Notes: a model not told the origin generated them from the sequence alone. A DNA stretch of 64,000 bases from Salipiger bermudensis (GCF_020171625.1 NZ_JAIUZY010000001.1:62001-126000), one strand, 5' to 3'. Positions 44,045 to 55,029 are shown, counted from the stretch's first letter. Program-made: numbers and translations.

Positions 44045-44359
44045 ATGATTGTGACCACGACCAACAGCATCGAGGGCCATCGCATCACCGCCTACAAGGG
44101 CGTGGTGGTTGGCGAGGCGATCATGGGCGCCAACGTGGTGCGCGATCTCTTCGCGCAGGTCACCGACATCGTGGGTGGCCGCTCCGGCGCTTACGAGCGC
44201 AAGCTTCAGGACGCCCGCGAGGTCGCCTTCCGCGAGCTCGAGCAGCGCGCGGAGGCGGCTGGCGGCAACGCCGTGGTCGGCGTGGATATCGACTACGAGG
44301 TGGTCGGGAACTCCATGCTCATGGTCTCGGCCTCCGGCACGGCGGTGGTGATCGAGTGA
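44045..44359 (+). CDS. YbjQ/UPF0145 heavy-metal-binding domain protein
   Basis: This 104-residue protein fits the YbjQ family (DUF74): [55 protein letters not shown], and [13 protein letters not shown]. The beta-barrel-like pentamers have no assigned reaction. The ATG at 44045 has GGAGAG upstream; its stop overlaps the next start (GTGA). In a suf operon a metal-related role is plausible but unproven. Confidence 0.88.
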   Translation: MIVTTTNSIEGHRITAYKGVVVGEAIMGANVVRDLFAQVTDIVGGRSGAYERKLQDAREVAFRELEQRAEAAGGNAVVGVDIDYEVVGNSMLMVSASGTAVVIE

Positions 44360-44958
44360 TCGCAGCCGCGCCCATAACGCGCCCGGAGCTGACCATGCCC
44401 GAGGCCGAGGCCGCGCTGCTGCGCGAGACCTATGGCCGGGCCGCGGTGATCCTCGAATACGGCACCGGCGGCTCGACCGTGGTGGCCTCGGAACTGCCGG
44501 GGCGTACCGTCTTCGCGGTCGAGAGCGACCGGGACTGGGCGCAGATGATGCGCGACTGGTTCGACCGCAATCCGCCGGCCGAGGGCACCGAGGTCGATGT
44601 CATCTGGTCGGATATCGGCGCCATGCGGGAGTGGGGCCGTCCGGTCGACGAGACCGAGTGGCGGCGCTGGTCGCGCTACCCGCTCGAGGTCTGGGAGCTG
44701 CCCGAGTTCCGCCACCCCGACGTGGTGCTGGTGGACGGGCGCTTTCGCGAGGGCTGCGCGCTGGCGGCGGCCTTCCTTGCCGAGAAACCGCTGACGCTGC
44801 TCTTCGATGATTACGCGCAGCGCAAGCAATACCATCAGGTCGAGGAGTTCCTCGGTCACCCCGAAATGACCGGCCGCATGGCCCGGTTCGAGATCACCCC
44901 GCAGCCGGTCCCGGCGAAGCGCCTGCTGCGGATCATGCAATTGACGATGCGGCCCTGA
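44356..44958 (+). CDS. SAM-methyltransferase-fold protein of unknown function
   Basis: This 200-residue protein starts with GTG in a 4-nt overlap with the YbjQ gene. It has a class I methyltransferase-like core: [18 protein letters not shown] (motif I), [17 protein letters not shown] (acidic loop after strand 2), [20 protein letters not shown], and [19 protein letters not shown]. No substrate is apparent. It precedes sufC by 44 bp. I treat it as a cytosolic Rossmann-fold protein. Confidence 0.65.
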   Translation: MIAAAPITRPELTMPEAEAALLRETYGRAAVILEYGTGGSTVVASELPGRTVFAVESDRDWAQMMRDWFDRNPPAEGTEVDVIWSDIGAMREWGRPVDETEWRRWSRYPLEVWELPEFRHPDVVLVDGRFREGCALAAAFLAEKPLTLLFDDYAQRKQYHQVEEFLGHPEMTGRMARFEITPQPVPAKRLLRIMQLTMRP

Positions 44959-45002
44959 GGCCGGAAAGAGGAAGATCGGCCGCAGGCCGACAGGAGAAAA
45001 AC

Positions 45003-45758
45003 ATGCTGGAAATCAAAAACCTGCAAGTGAAACTTGAAGAAGAGGACAAGCAGATCCTCAAGGGCGTCGACCTCACCGTCGAGGCCGGCAAGGTGCACGC
45101 GATCATGGGCCCGAACGGCTCGGGCAAGTCGACCCTGTCCTACGTGCTCTCGGGCAAGGACGGCTACGAGGTCACCGACGGCTCGGCCGAGCTGCTTGGC
45201 GAGGACCTGCTCGACATGGACGCCGAAGAGCGCGCCGCCGCTGGCCTGTTCCTGGCGTTCCAGTACCCGGTGGAGATCCCCGGCGTGGGCAACATGACCT
45301 TCCTGCGCACCGCGGTGAACAGCCAGCGCAAGGCGCGTGGCGAGGAAGAGATGAACTCGACCGAGTTCCTCAAGGTCGTGCGCGAGAAGGCCAAGAGCCT
45401 CAAGATCGACGCCGAGATGCTCAAGCGCCCGGTCAATGTCGGCTTCTCCGGCGGTGAGAAGAAGCGCAATGAGATCCTGCAGATGGCGATGCTCGAGCCC
45501 AAGCTCTGCATCCTCGACGAGACCGACTCGGGCCTCGACGTGGACGCGATGAAGCTGGTGGCCGATGGCGTCAACGCGCTGCGCGACGAGGGCCGTGGCT
45601 TCCTCGTGATCACCCACTACCAGCGCCTTCTCGACCACATCAAACCGGACGTGGTGCACATCATGCACGATGGTCGCATCATCAAGACCGGCGGCCCCGA
45701 GCTGGCCCTCGAGGTCGAGAACGAAGGCTATGCCCACCTGATCGAAGAGGAGGCGTAA
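45003..45758 (+). CDS. sufC: Fe-S assembly ATPase SufC
   Basis: This 251-residue ABC-type ATPase of the SufBCD scaffold shows Walker A GPNGSGKSTLSYVLSG, the extended Q-loop FLAFQYPVEIPGVGN, signature VGFSGGEKKRNEILQM, and Walker B CILDETDSGLDVDAMKLV. The His switch is in VITHYQRLLDHI. It powers conformational change of SufB and SufD. sufD follows without a gap. Confidence 0.97.
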   Translation: MLEIKNLQVKLEEEDKQILKGVDLTVEAGKVHAIMGPNGSGKSTLSYVLSGKDGYEVTDGSAELLGEDLLDMDAEERAAAGLFLAFQYPVEIPGVGNMTFLRTAVNSQRKARGEEEMNSTEFLKVVREKAKSLKIDAEMLKRPVNVGFSGGEKKRNEILQMAMLEPKLCILDETDSGLDVDAMKLVADGVNALRDEGRGFLVITHYQRLLDHIKPDVVHIMHDGRIIKTGGPELALEVENEGYAHLIEEEA

Positions 45759-47036
45759 ATGGCTCTTGCGCAACCGAAACAGGACGCGACCGAGGCGCGC
45801 ATCGCCGCGCTCGAGCTGCCCGAGGGCGGCTGGTCGGCCCCGGCGCGCAAGGACGCGCTGGCCCGGCTGCGCGCCATGGGGCTGCCCCATGCGCGTGACG
45901 AGTACTGGAAGTACACCCGCCCCGAGACGCTGGTCAGCGCCGAGGCGCCCAAGGCTGCCGTGTTCGACGCCGGCGAGGCGCCGATCTTCGGAGAACGGGA
46001 CCGGCTGAAGATCGTCTTCACCGACGGCGTCTTCGATGCCGAGGCCTCGGACGAGCTGGCGCTCGAGGGTGTCGAGATCGCCCGCCTCGCGGAGGCGTCC
46101 GACATCCACTGGGCCAAGGACCTCTACGGCACGCTGGAAGCCAACGGCCAGACCCCGGTCGAGCGTCCGCTGGCGGCGCTCAACACCGCCTTCGCGACCG
46201 ACGGCATCCTGATGCGCGTCACCGGCAAGGTGTCGAAGCCGATCAACCTGATCTATCACCACAAGTCGGAGACCTCCGACGCGATCCTGCACCACGTGGT
46301 CAAGGTCGAGGAGGGCGGCGACGTCACCATCCTCGAGAACGGCCCGGCGGCGGCCCGGTTCAACAAGGTGATCGAAGTGGACCTTGCGGACCGCGCGGGT
46401 TTCCACCACGTGCGCACGCAGGGGCGTGACCACGAGCGCCGCGCCGCCACCCACATCTTCGGTCGGCTCGGCACCGAGAGCACGTTCAAGACCTTCACCC
46501 TCACGGTGAACGGCGTGATGACCCGCAACGAGTGCGTCCTTGAGCTCAACGGCGACGATGCGGTGGCCCATGTCGCGGGCGCCTGCATGGGCGACGGCGA
46601 TTTCCACCACGACGACACGGTGTTCATCACCCATGACGCGGTGAACTGCGAGAGCCGCCAGGTGTTCAAGAAGGTCCTGCGCAACGGGGCGACCGGCGTG
46701 TTCCAGGGCAAGATCCTCGTCAAGCCCGACGCTCAGAAGACCGACGGCTACCAGATCTCGCAGTCGCTGCTGCTGGACGATGACAGCCAGTTCCTCGCCA
46801 AGCCCGAGCTCGAGATCTATGCCGACGACGTGGCCTGCTCGCACGGCTCCACCTCCGGTGCGATCGATGAGGACGGCCTGTTCTACCTGCGCGCCCGCGG
46901 CCTGCCGCGCGGCATCGCCGAGGACCTGCTGACCATCGCCTTCATCGCGGAAGCGGTGCAGGAGGTCGAGGACGAGAGCCTGCAGGAAGAGATCGTCGAA
47001 CGCGTCGAAGCCTGGCTGCTGCGGCGCCGCGGCTGA
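45759..47036 (+). CDS. sufD: Fe-S cluster assembly protein SufD
   Basis: This 425-residue beta-helical partner of SufB shows an N-terminal helical domain (RIAALELPEGGWSAPARKDA), then LPHARDEYWKYTRPETL, VTGKVSKPINLIYHH, and a C-terminal core with DDVACSHGSTSGAIDEDGLF and YLRARGLPRGIAEDLLTIAF. It begins right after sufC and overlaps the following Yip1-like start (TGATG). Confidence 0.96.
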   Translation: MALAQPKQDATEARIAALELPEGGWSAPARKDALARLRAMGLPHARDEYWKYTRPETLVSAEAPKAAVFDAGEAPIFGERDRLKIVFTDGVFDAEASDELALEGVEIARLAEASDIHWAKDLYGTLEANGQTPVERPLAALNTAFATDGILMRVTGKVSKPINLIYHHKSETSDAILHHVVKVEEGGDVTILENGPAAARFNKVIEVDLADRAGFHHVRTQGRDHERRAATHIFGRLGTESTFKTFTLTVNGVMTRNECVLELNGDDAVAHVAGACMGDGDFHHDDTVFITHDAVNCESRQVFKKVLRNGATGVFQGKILVKPDAQKTDGYQISQSLLLDDDSQFLAKPELEIYADDVACSHGSTSGAIDEDGLFYLRARGLPRGIAEDLLTIAFIAEAVQEVEDESLQEEIVERVEAWLLRRRG

Positions 47037-47524
47037 TGTCGCTTTCGCGCGAAATCCTGGCCACCTACCGGGGGCCGGGCAAGGTCGTCGCGCGGCTCCT
47101 TTCGGAGGGGCCGCGCGAAGATCGTGCGCTGATGCTGGTGATGGCGGCCTGCGCGCTGTTCTTCATCGCGCAGATGCCGGCGCTGTCGCGGCAGGCGCAT
47201 CTCGAAGAGACCGAGCTGAACCCGCTTTTGGGTGGGGCGCTTCTGGCGTGGCTCGTGCTGGCGCCGCTGATGTTCTACCTCATCGCTTTCCTGAGCCATC
47301 TCGTCGCCAAGCTGTTCGGCGGCAAGGGCAGCGCCTACGGCGCGCGGCTGGCGCTGTTCTGGGCGCTACTGGCGGCGACGCCGCTGGTCCTGCTGAACGG
47401 GCTGGTGGCCGGGCTGATGGGGCCGGGGCTCCAGCTTACGCTCGTGGGGCTGGTCTGGTTCGCGGTCTTCGTGTGGTTTTGGCTCTCGGGGCTGGCCGCC
47501 GCGCAGAAAGCGGCGCCGGCATGA
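47036..47524 (+). CDS. Yip1-domain-like membrane protein
   Basis: This 162-residue membrane protein has about four helices: LMLVMAACALFFIAQMP, LGGALLAWLVLAPLMFYLIA, ARLALFWALLAATPLVLLNG, and LTLVGLVWFAVFVWFWLSGL. The layout resembles the Yip1 family. It overlaps sufD and the next gene by a few nt, so it is translated with the suf operon. Function in Fe-S assembly is unknown. Confidence 0.72.
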   Translation: MSLSREILATYRGPGKVVARLLSEGPREDRALMLVMAACALFFIAQMPALSRQAHLEETELNPLLGGALLAWLVLAPLMFYLIAFLSHLVAKLFGGKGSAYGARLALFWALLAATPLVLLNGLVAGLMGPGLQLTLVGLVWFAVFVWFWLSGLAAAQKAAPA

Positions 47525-48098
47525 CCCCGGCCGGGTTCCTCCGACTGGCGTGGCAGACCGTCACCGCCCCGCGCGAGGTGGCGCAGTTGCTGCTCGCCGC
47601 TCGGCTCAGCCACGAGGCCATCCTGACCGCGATGGCGCTGGTGGTGGTCCTCAACGCGCTGGTGATGGGCATCATGCAGGCGTCGATGGGCCCCGGCGCG
47701 CTCCCGTTCATGATGAGCCCGGTGCTGTTCGGCGCGCTGCTTGCCGCGATGCTGGTGGTGTCGGTGATCGTGCTGACATGGATCGGGCGGATGCTCGGCG
47801 GCAGCGGACGGGGCGAGGATCTCGCGGTGCTGCTGAGCTGGCTGCAGGCGGTGCGCATCCTCTGGCAGGTGCTCGTCGCGGTGGCCGCGCTTCTGGTGCC
47901 GCCGCTCGCCTCGATCCTCGCGGTGCTGGGCTTTCTGGCCGGCATCTACATTTTCCTGAATTTCCTCGACGTGGCTCATGGCTTCGACAATCTGCTCAGG
48001 GCGCTTGCCGTGCTCGTGATCGGCGGGCTTGCCCTTGTCATTGCGATGAGCCTGCTCGTATCCCTGATGGGCATAAGCCCCAACGCGATGGCGATCTG

Positions 48099-48099
<1 letters not shown>
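47521..48099 (+). CDS. Yip1-domain membrane protein
   Basis: This 192-residue Yip1-family protein starts with FLRLAWQTVTAPREVAQLLL, a typical Yip1 N-terminus, and has five predicted helices. It seems to be a relative of the preceding gene. It overlaps it by 4 nt and overlaps the sufS start by 1 nt (TGATG). This pair is a stable insertion between sufD and sufS. Confidence 0.78.
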
Positions 48100-49319
<1,220 letters not shown>

Positions 49320-49334
49320 GACGTGACGCGTCCG

Positions 49335-49360
49335 GCCCGAAACCGACATCGGTTTCGGGC
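49335..49360 (+). terminator. Hairpin after sufS
   Basis: GCCCGAAACCGA and TCGGTTTCGGGC pair perfectly, 15 nt past the sufS stop. No T tract follows, so strength is unclear. Confidence 0.5.
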
Positions 49361-49567
49361 GACCCGTCCGGAGATGCCGCGCGTATCAGATCGCCCCGCG
49401 GCGCCAATTGTCGAGGCGCGCGCTCGATGCAGAATGGTGCGCGCTGCGACTGGCTGGCCGAGCCGGGTGGGGTGCGCTCTCGGACCCGGTGGCGCAGAGG
49501 GCCACGCATCCTGAAGCGCACGGATCGGCTTGGTCGAATTAAAGCGCCGCGAGACGGGAATTCGCGA

Positions 49568-49596
49568 TTGCGGGCCGCGTTTCTTTGCACTATCAC
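49568..49596 (+). promoter_or_regulatory. Promoter of tRNA-Arg
   Basis: TTGCGG-N17-TATCAC ends 10 nt upstream of the tRNA. The spacing is optimal and the initiation region is GC-rich, as is usual for stable RNA promoters. Confidence 0.6.
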
Positions 49597-49606
49597 CCCG
49601 CCGCAG

Positions 49607-49683
<77 letters not shown>

Positions 49684-50011
49684 CCCTTCCTCAAATCGTC
49701 ATGCGTCCGAAGCGCTGTTGCAAACCGCTTGAGAGCTGTCGTGGACGTCCGAGCCCTTGGCGGGGATGGGCGTCCAGAGATCCCCACGGACATTGATGGT
49801 CATAACGGTCGCAGGAGCGACCGAAGGCAGTTTCGACATGTTGGGGGTGGTAGGGGCGTCAGGCGCGGTTCTGCGCCGTTCTAGGCTCGCGAAGCGATCC
49901 GCCTTTGCGCATCAGGCCAACTCAACGCGCCGCGGTCGGCATGATGCCCGGATGTCTCCCGGAAAGCTGGACCTAAGAGCCAGTGAGAGCGGACTTTCAT
50001 GCAGCCAGACG
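49684..50011. other. Gene-free gap after tRNA-Arg
   Basis: I see no coding sequence, integrase or repeat of the tRNA 3' end. The region has a hairpin GGTCGC-AGGA-GCGACC (about 49807-49822). Otherwise it looks like unremarkable or decayed intergenic DNA. Confidence 0.6.
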
Positions 50012-50038
50012 CAAGAAAGCGCCCCCTCTCGGAGGCGC
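50012..50038 (-). terminator. Terminator of pgk
   Basis: On the minus strand GCGCCTCC and GGGGGCGC pair (one wobble) around a GAGA tetraloop, followed by TTTCTTG. It lies about 25 nt past the pgk stop. Confidence 0.8.
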
Positions 50039-50062
50039 CTTCCTTTGCGATTCGGCCGCAGG

Positions 50063-51241
50063 TCAGCCGAGCGCCGCGACGCCCGGCAGGACCTTGCCCT
50101 CCATCCATTCGAGGAAGGCGCCGCCGGCGGTGGAGATGTAGGTGAAATCGTCCGACGCGCCGGCCTTGTTGAGCGCCGCCACGGTGTCGCCGCCACCGGC
50201 GACCGAGACCAGCTTGCCCGATGCGGTGGCCTTGGCCGCGTGCGCCGCGGCGGCGTTGGTCGCGGTGTCGAAGGGGGCGATCTCGAAGGCGCCGAGCGGG
50301 CCGTTCCAGATCAGCGTCTCGGCCCGGTCGATGGCCTGCTCCACATGCGCCACGCTGTCGGGGCCGGCGTCGAGGATCATCGCGTCCGCCGGGCAGTCCT
50401 CGGCCTTCACCACCTCCGACGGCGCGTTCTCGCGGAACTCGCGGGCCACCACCACGTCGCGCGGCAGCAGGATCTCGCAGCCCGTCGCGGCGGCTTTCTC
50501 GGCGATCTCCTTGGCGGTGCCGGTCATGTCGTGCTCGCAGAGCGACTTGCCGACGTCGAGGCCCTGGGCCGCGAGGAAGGTGTTGGCCATGCCGCCGCCG
50601 ATGACGAGGATGTCGACCTTCTCGACGAGATTGCCGAGCAGCTCGAGTTTGGTCGAGACCTTGGCGCCGCCGACCACCGCCAGAACCGGGCGCTTGGGCG
50701 TGCCGAGCGCCGCCTCGAGCGCCTCGAGCTCGGCCTGCATCAGGCGCCCCGCGCAGGCCGGCAGCAGGTGCGCCAGGGCCTCGGTCGAGGCGTGCGCGCG
50801 GTGCGCCGCCGAGAAGGCGTCGTTGCAAAAGACGTCGCCGAGCGCGGCATAGGTCTTGGAGAGCTCGGGGTCGTTCTTTTCCTCGCCGGGCTCGAAGCGG
50901 GTGTTCTCGAGCAGCACCACGTGGCCCTTCTCGCAAGCTTCGATCACCGCCTCGGCCTCGTCGAGCGTGGCGAAATGCACCTTGGTGCCGAACGCCGCCT
51001 CGAGGGCGGGCAGCAGCATCTTCAAAGACATCTCGGGCACGACCTTGCCCTTTGGGCGGCCGAAATGCGCCAGCAGCACCGGGGTGCCGCCGCGCGCGAG
51101 AATGTCCTGCACCGTGGCGCAGACACGCTCGATGCGGGTGGCGTCGGTGACCTCGCCGTTTTCCACCGGCACGTTGATGTCGACACGGGTCAGCACGCGT
51201 TTGCCGTCCAGCTCCATGTCGTCGAGGGTCTTCCAGGCCAT
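50063..51241 (-). CDS. pgk: Phosphoglycerate kinase
   Basis: This 392-residue glycolytic enzyme shows family motifs [66 protein letters not shown], and the C-terminal nucleotide-binding loop [15 protein letters not shown]. It transfers phosphate from 1,3-bisphosphoglycerate to ADP. AGGAGGA precedes the ATG. It stands alone; gap is not in this window. Confidence 0.97.
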   Translation of the reverse strand: MAWKTLDDMELDGKRVLTRVDINVPVENGEVTDATRIERVCATVQDILARGGTPVLLAHFGRPKGKVVPEMSLKMLLPALEAAFGTKVHFATLDEAEAVIEACEKGHVVLLENTRFEPGEEKNDPELSKTYAALGDVFCNDAFSAAHRAHASTEALAHLLPACAGRLMQAELEALEAALGTPKRPVLAVVGGAKVSTKLELLGNLVEKVDILVIGGGMANTFLAAQGLDVGKSLCEHDMTGTAKEIAEKAAATGCEILLPRDVVVAREFRENAPSEVVKAEDCPADAMILDAGPDSVAHVEQAIDRAETLIWNGPLGAFEIAPFDTATNAAAAHAAKATASGKLVSVAGGGDTVAALNKAGASDDFTYISTAGGAFLEWMEGKVLPGVAALG

Positions 51242-51377
51242 CTTGTCCTCCTGTCAAAGCGTTGCCCAAGGTCTGCCCCGAAGCACCGGCGGCGTCAATG
51301 TGCGCGCGTCCCTTGGCATTCGCGCGGGGGAGGATTAAGTCTCGGGTCGTAATATGCTGCGCAGGGAGTGATGCGAC

Positions 51378-51884
51378 ATGGCCGAGATCAAGGACCCCGA
51401 AAACACCATCCTCATGGAGCTGAAGGACGGCACCGTGACCATCGAGCTGCTGCCCGACGTGGCGCCCAAGCACGTGGAGCGGATGAAGGAGCTGGCGCGG
51501 TCTGGCGCCTATGACGGCGTGGTGTTCCACCGCGTGATCGAGGGCTTCATGGCCCAGACCGGCGACGTGCAGCACGGCAACAAGGACGACGGCTTCAACA
51601 TCGGCCGTGCCGGCACCGGCGGCTCCGATCTGCCCGACCTGCCGGCGGAGTTCTCCAAGCTGCCGCATGACCGCGGCACGCTGGGCGCGGCCCGGTCGCA
51701 GAACCCGAACTCGGCCAACTCGCAGTTCTTCATCAACTTCAAGGACAACCACTTCCTCAACGGGCAATACACCGTTTACGGACGCGTCATCGACGGCATG
51801 GCGCATGTGGATGCCATCACCCGCGGCGAGCCGCCCGCGGATCCCGACAAGATGGTCAGCGTCAAGGTGGCCGCCGATGCGTAA
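51378..51884 (+). CDS. Cytoplasmic peptidyl-prolyl cis-trans isomerase (cyclophilin)
   Basis: This 168-residue cyclophilin has FHRVIEGFMAQTGD (catalytic Arg), AARSQNPNSANSQFFINF and FLNGQYTVYGRVIDGM. It lacks a signal peptide, so it folds proteins in the cytosol. It overlaps by 8 nt the start of a second, secreted cyclophilin, and the two share close sequence, consistent with tandem duplication. Confidence 0.94.
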   Translation: MAEIKDPENTILMELKDGTVTIELLPDVAPKHVERMKELARSGAYDGVVFHRVIEGFMAQTGDVQHGNKDDGFNIGRAGTGGSDLPDLPAEFSKLPHDRGTLGAARSQNPNSANSQFFINFKDNHFLNGQYTVYGRVIDGMAHVDAITRGEPPADPDKMVSVKVAADA

Positions 51885-52428
51885 CCTGATCGCAGCGGCG
51901 CTCTGCACCCTCGCGGCGCCGCTCTCGGCGGCGGGGCTCGACGTGACGGTGTCGGGCGAGGGCGCCAACGGCACCTTCCACATCGACCTGTTCGAGGACG
52001 TGGCGCCGAACCACGTGGCGCAGATCACCGCTCTGGCGGAAGAGGGCGCCTATGACGGCGTCGCCTTCCACCGGGTGATCGACGGCTTCATGGCCCAGAC
52101 CGGCGACGTGCAGCACGGCAAGATGGGCTCGGACATGCGCATGGCGGGCATGGGCGGCTCGGACCGGCCGGATCTCGAGGCGGAATTCTCGGATCGCGAC
52201 TTCGGTCGCGGCGTGGTCGGCATGGCCCGGTCGCAGAGCCCGGACTCGGCCAACTCGCAGTTCTTCATCATGTTCGCGCCGGCGCCGCATCTCAACGGCC
52301 AGTACACGGTGGTGGGCGAGGTGACCTCGGGCATGGATGTGGTCGAGGCAATCAAGCGCGGCACCGGGCGCAATGGCGCCGTGGTGGGTCAGCCGGACCA
52401 GATGGAAACGGTCACCGTGACCGACTGA
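51877..52428 (+). CDS. Secreted peptidyl-prolyl cis-trans isomerase (cyclophilin)
   Basis: This 183-residue cyclophilin starts with a Sec signal (MRNLIAAALCTLAAPLSAAG), so it acts in the periplasm. Catalytic blocks are FHRVIDGFMAQTGDVQHG, ARSQSPDSANSQFFIMFA and LNGQYTVVGEVTSGMDVV. It overlaps the cytosolic paralogue by 8 nt. A terminator follows 12 nt after the stop. Confidence 0.93.
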   Translation: MRNLIAAALCTLAAPLSAAGLDVTVSGEGANGTFHIDLFEDVAPNHVAQITALAEEGAYDGVAFHRVIDGFMAQTGDVQHGKMGSDMRMAGMGGSDRPDLEAEFSDRDFGRGVVGMARSQSPDSANSQFFIMFAPAPHLNGQYTVVGEVTSGMDVVEAIKRGTGRNGAVVGQPDQMETVTVTD

Positions 52429-52439
52429 TAGCACGCGGT

Positions 52440-52468
52440 GCGCGCCCTGCGGGGCGCGCGCTGGTTTT
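52440..52468 (+). terminator. Terminator after the cyclophilin pair
   Basis: GCGCGCCC-TGCG-GGGCGCGC forms an 8-bp stem, followed by GCTGGTTTT. Confidence 0.75.
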
Positions 52469-52503
52469 GCCGGCCCGCGCCTCTGGCGCGAACCGGCGGT
52501 GCA

Positions 52504-52578
52504 GGAGGGCGCGGCCCTCCTCTTGCCCCGGCAGGCCGGGGCAATTCACCTCCCGGGATATTTCTGGCCAGAAGAAGG
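52504..52578 (+). repeat. Dispersed element: two GC hairpins plus tail (copy 2)
   Basis: Hairpins GGAGGGC-GCG-GCCCTCC (52504-52520) and GCCCCGGC-AG-GCCGGGGC (52525-52542) are followed by the tail CCTCCCGGGATATTTCTGG with CCAGAAGAAG. The design is the same as in the element at 40827. Confidence 0.7.
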
Positions 52579-52584
52579 GCGGGC

Positions 52585-53454
52585 TCAGCGTGAGAGCCGC
52601 GCCGGCAGGTGGCGTGCCAGCGGCGCGAGCGCCGGGTGGTGCAGCCAGGTGCCGCCGAGCCGGTGCGGCCTGGCGCCGGTGCCGAGCTTGAAGCGGGTGA
52701 GCCCGGGTCCGGCGTCGGAGTTCAGGACGCCGAGGTCCAGGGTGGTGTGGCCCTGCCTTGCGAGCCAGCGCATGGCGGCCCAGAGCAGCGCGTTCATGGC
52801 GCAGAGGCGGCGGCCATCGGGATGCGACACACCCATCTGCCAGGTGGCGGTCGGGCCGTGGCGCAGGACGGCGATGGCGGCGACGGGCCGGCCCTGATGC
52901 CGGGCCTCCCAGATCAGGGCGGCGCCGGGATTGGCGCGCGCGAAGGCGGCGATCAGCGCCGGGGGTAGCGTGCGGTAGCGTTTGCGCCGGGATTGTTTGG
53001 CCTCTGCGTCGAGCAGCCAGTGGTCCGGGGTGAGCGGTTGGTGGTGGATCTGCAGGCGGTGGTCGGCGCTGCGGTTCAGCCGGTTGCGCCATTTGCCGTG
53101 CATCGCGGCGCGCATCTCGCCCTCGGTCGAGAGCGGCAGGCGGGCCAGCGTGGCCGGGGTGAGCAGTGGCCAGAAGCCGTCGGCGCGAAGGCGGTCCGGC
53201 GTGGGGCCGTCGGCGTTGATCAGCAGCGGGCCGCGATGGCCGTCGCGGCAGAGGGCGAGCCAGTCGGCTGGCAGGGCGGTGCTCGTGACGGGCCCGCGGG
53301 AGATCAGGCCCACGTCGCCCAGAAGCGGCAGGCGGCGGCGTTGCGTCATCCAGAGCAGGCCGGCGCGGTCCCCGCAGCGCACCGGCAGCCCGAGGGCGCG
53401 CAGGGTGCGGGCGTATTGCGGCGATTGTTGCAGCGGCAGGACGGGGGGGGTCAT
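52585..53454 (-). CDS. GNAT/FemAB-like acyltransferase
   Basis: This 289-residue protein has the layout of a two-lobed GNAT-like (FemAB) transferase: MRAAMHGKWRNRLNRSADHR, then WLLDAEAKQSRRKRYRTLPP, ALIWEARHQGRPVAAIAVLR, and LDLGVLNSDAGPGLTRFKLG near the end, where FemAB proteins have their GxxRFK-type segment. No reaction is known. It lies next to tyrS, also leftward. Confidence 0.7.
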   Translation of the reverse strand: MTPPVLPLQQSPQYARTLRALGLPVRCGDRAGLLWMTQRRRLPLLGDVGLISRGPVTSTALPADWLALCRDGHRGPLLINADGPTPDRLRADGFWPLLTPATLARLPLSTEGEMRAAMHGKWRNRLNRSADHRLQIHHQPLTPDHWLLDAEAKQSRRKRYRTLPPALIAAFARANPGAALIWEARHQGRPVAAIAVLRHGPTATWQMGVSHPDGRRLCAMNALLWAAMRWLARQGHTTLDLGVLNSDAGPGLTRFKLGTGARPHRLGGTWLHHPALAPLARHLPARLSR

Positions 53455-53502
53455 GCTGCGTATTAACGGCTCGGAAAGTGAATGCGTGGTTAACTCGGGT
53501 CC

Positions 53503-53655
53503 ATGTCAGAGAGCTGTTCTCAACGCCGCAAGGCGCTGCGTCCGTCCTCGGTGGTGGCGCCTGCGCCGCGGCCCACTCTGGCCGCGGCTTTGCTGCTCGC
53601 CAGCCTGCTGTCGCTGCCCTTCGCGGCGCTGGCGCTGGTGCAACTGCTGCCTTGA
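53503..53655 (+). CDS. Possible 50-residue membrane peptide
   Basis: The frame begins MSESCSQRRKALRPSSVVAP and ends with one strong transmembrane helix (LAAALLLASLLSLPFAALAL, then VQLLP). Codon use is GC-rich as in real genes. The ribosome-binding site is weak (CTCGGGTCC). It lies between two leftward genes. It may be a small membrane protein or chance. Confidence 0.35.
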   Translation: MSESCSQRRKALRPSSVVAPAPRPTLAAALLLASLLSLPFAALALVQLLP

Positions 53656-53668
53656 GCGGCGGCGCCAC

Positions 53669-53696
53669 GAAAAAGGGCCGGCGCATGGCCGGCCCT
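53669..53696 (-). terminator. Terminator of tyrS
   Basis: AGGGCCGGC and GCCGGCCCT pair perfectly over a 5-nt loop, followed on the minus strand by TTTTCG. It begins 28 nt past the tyrS stop. Confidence 0.85.
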
Positions 53697-53723
53697 CGGG
53701 ATCGCGATGATGCGCGGTGCGCG

Positions 53724-54977
53724 TCAGCCGAGCTTGACCAGCGCGTGGCGCTTCTTGCCTGCCGAGAGCTTCACCGGGCTGGCCAGTGCCGCCGCGTCGA
53801 GCATCAGCCCGGCATCGGTGAGCGGGGCATCGTCGATGCGGGCGCCGTTCTCGGCGATCAGGCGCTTGGCGTCCTTGCCGGATTTCGCCAGCCCGGCGCG
53901 CACCATCAGCTGCACGATGGAGATCCCGTCGCCGCCCAGCTCCTCCGCCGAGAGCGCCAGCGTCGGCAGGTCGTCGCCCACGCCGCCCTTCTCGAAGACC
54001 TCGCGCGCGGTGGCTTCGGCCCCGGCCGCCGCCTCGGCGCCGTGGCACAGGGTCGTGACCTCGTTGGCCAGGATGATCTTGGCTGCGTTGATCTCGGAGC
54101 CCGAGAGCGCGCCGAGCCGGTCGCATTCCTCGACCGGGAGCTCGGTGTAGAGCTTGAGGAAGCGGCCCACATCGGCATCGGTGGTGTTGCGCCAGAACTG
54201 CCAGAACTCGTAGGGCGAGAGCATGTCGGCGTTGAGCCACATGGCGCCGCCCTGGCTCTTGCCCATCTTGCGCCCGTCGGAGGTGGTCAGCAGCGGTGAG
54301 GTCAGGCCGTAGATCTCGTTGTCGAGCACCCGCCGGGTCAGGTCGATGCCGTTGACGATATTGCCCCACTGGTCCGAGCCGCCCATCTGCAGCAGGCAGC
54401 CGTAGCGGCGGTTGAGCTCGAGGAAGTCATAGGCCTGCAGGATCATGTAGTTGAACTCGAGAAAGCTCAGCGACTGCTCGCGGTCGAGGCGCGATTTGAC
54501 CGATTCAAACGACAGCATCCGGTTCACCGAGAAGTGCCTCCCGATGTCGCGCAGGAAGGCGAGGTAGTTGAGCCCGTCGAGCCACTCGGCGTTGTTGAGC
54601 ATCAGGGCCGGGGTCTCGGCGCGGTCGTAGTCGAGATACTTGGCGAAGACCTGCTTCATGCCGTCGATATTGGCGTCGATCTGCTCGGGGGTGAGCAGCG
54701 GGCGCTCGTCGGCGCGGAAGGACGGATCGCCGACCTTCGTGGTGCCGCCGCCCATCAGGGTGATCGGCTGGTGGCCGGTCTTCTGCAGCCAGCGCAGCAT
54801 CATGATGTTGAGCAGGTGGCCCACGTGCAGCGACTTTGCCGTGGCGTCATAGCCGATATAGGCGGTGACCACCCCTTTGCTCAGTGCCTCGTCGAGGCCC
54901 TGGTAATCGGTGCAGTCGGCCAGATAGCCGCGCTCGATCATGACGCGCATGAAGTCCGATTTGGGATGGTAGGTCAT
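53724..54977 (-). CDS. tyrS: Tyrosyl-tRNA synthetase
   Basis: This 417-residue class I synthetase charges tRNA-Tyr. It shows the HIGH motif as [15 protein letters not shown], the tyrosine site [20 protein letters not shown] and [15 protein letters not shown], and the KMSKS loop as [11 protein letters not shown]. The C-terminal S4 domain contains [20 protein letters not shown]. It diverges from anmK, with about 50 bp between their chosen starts. Confidence 0.97.
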   Translation of the reverse strand: MTYHPKSDFMRVMIERGYLADCTDYQGLDEALSKGVVTAYIGYDATAKSLHVGHLLNIMMLRWLQKTGHQPITLMGGGTTKVGDPSFRADERPLLTPEQIDANIDGMKQVFAKYLDYDRAETPALMLNNAEWLDGLNYLAFLRDIGRHFSVNRMLSFESVKSRLDREQSLSFLEFNYMILQAYDFLELNRRYGCLLQMGGSDQWGNIVNGIDLTRRVLDNEIYGLTSPLLTTSDGRKMGKSQGGAMWLNADMLSPYEFWQFWRNTTDADVGRFLKLYTELPVEECDRLGALSGSEINAAKIILANEVTTLCHGAEAAAGAEATAREVFEKGGVGDDLPTLALSAEELGGDGISIVQLMVRAGLAKSGKDAKRLIAENGARIDDAPLTDAGLMLDAAALASPVKLSAGKKRHALVKLG

Positions 54978-55029
54978 GGGGCTTCCCTCTTATAGTCCGC
55001 ACGTTCCTATAAGGGCGGGGCGAGCAGAG

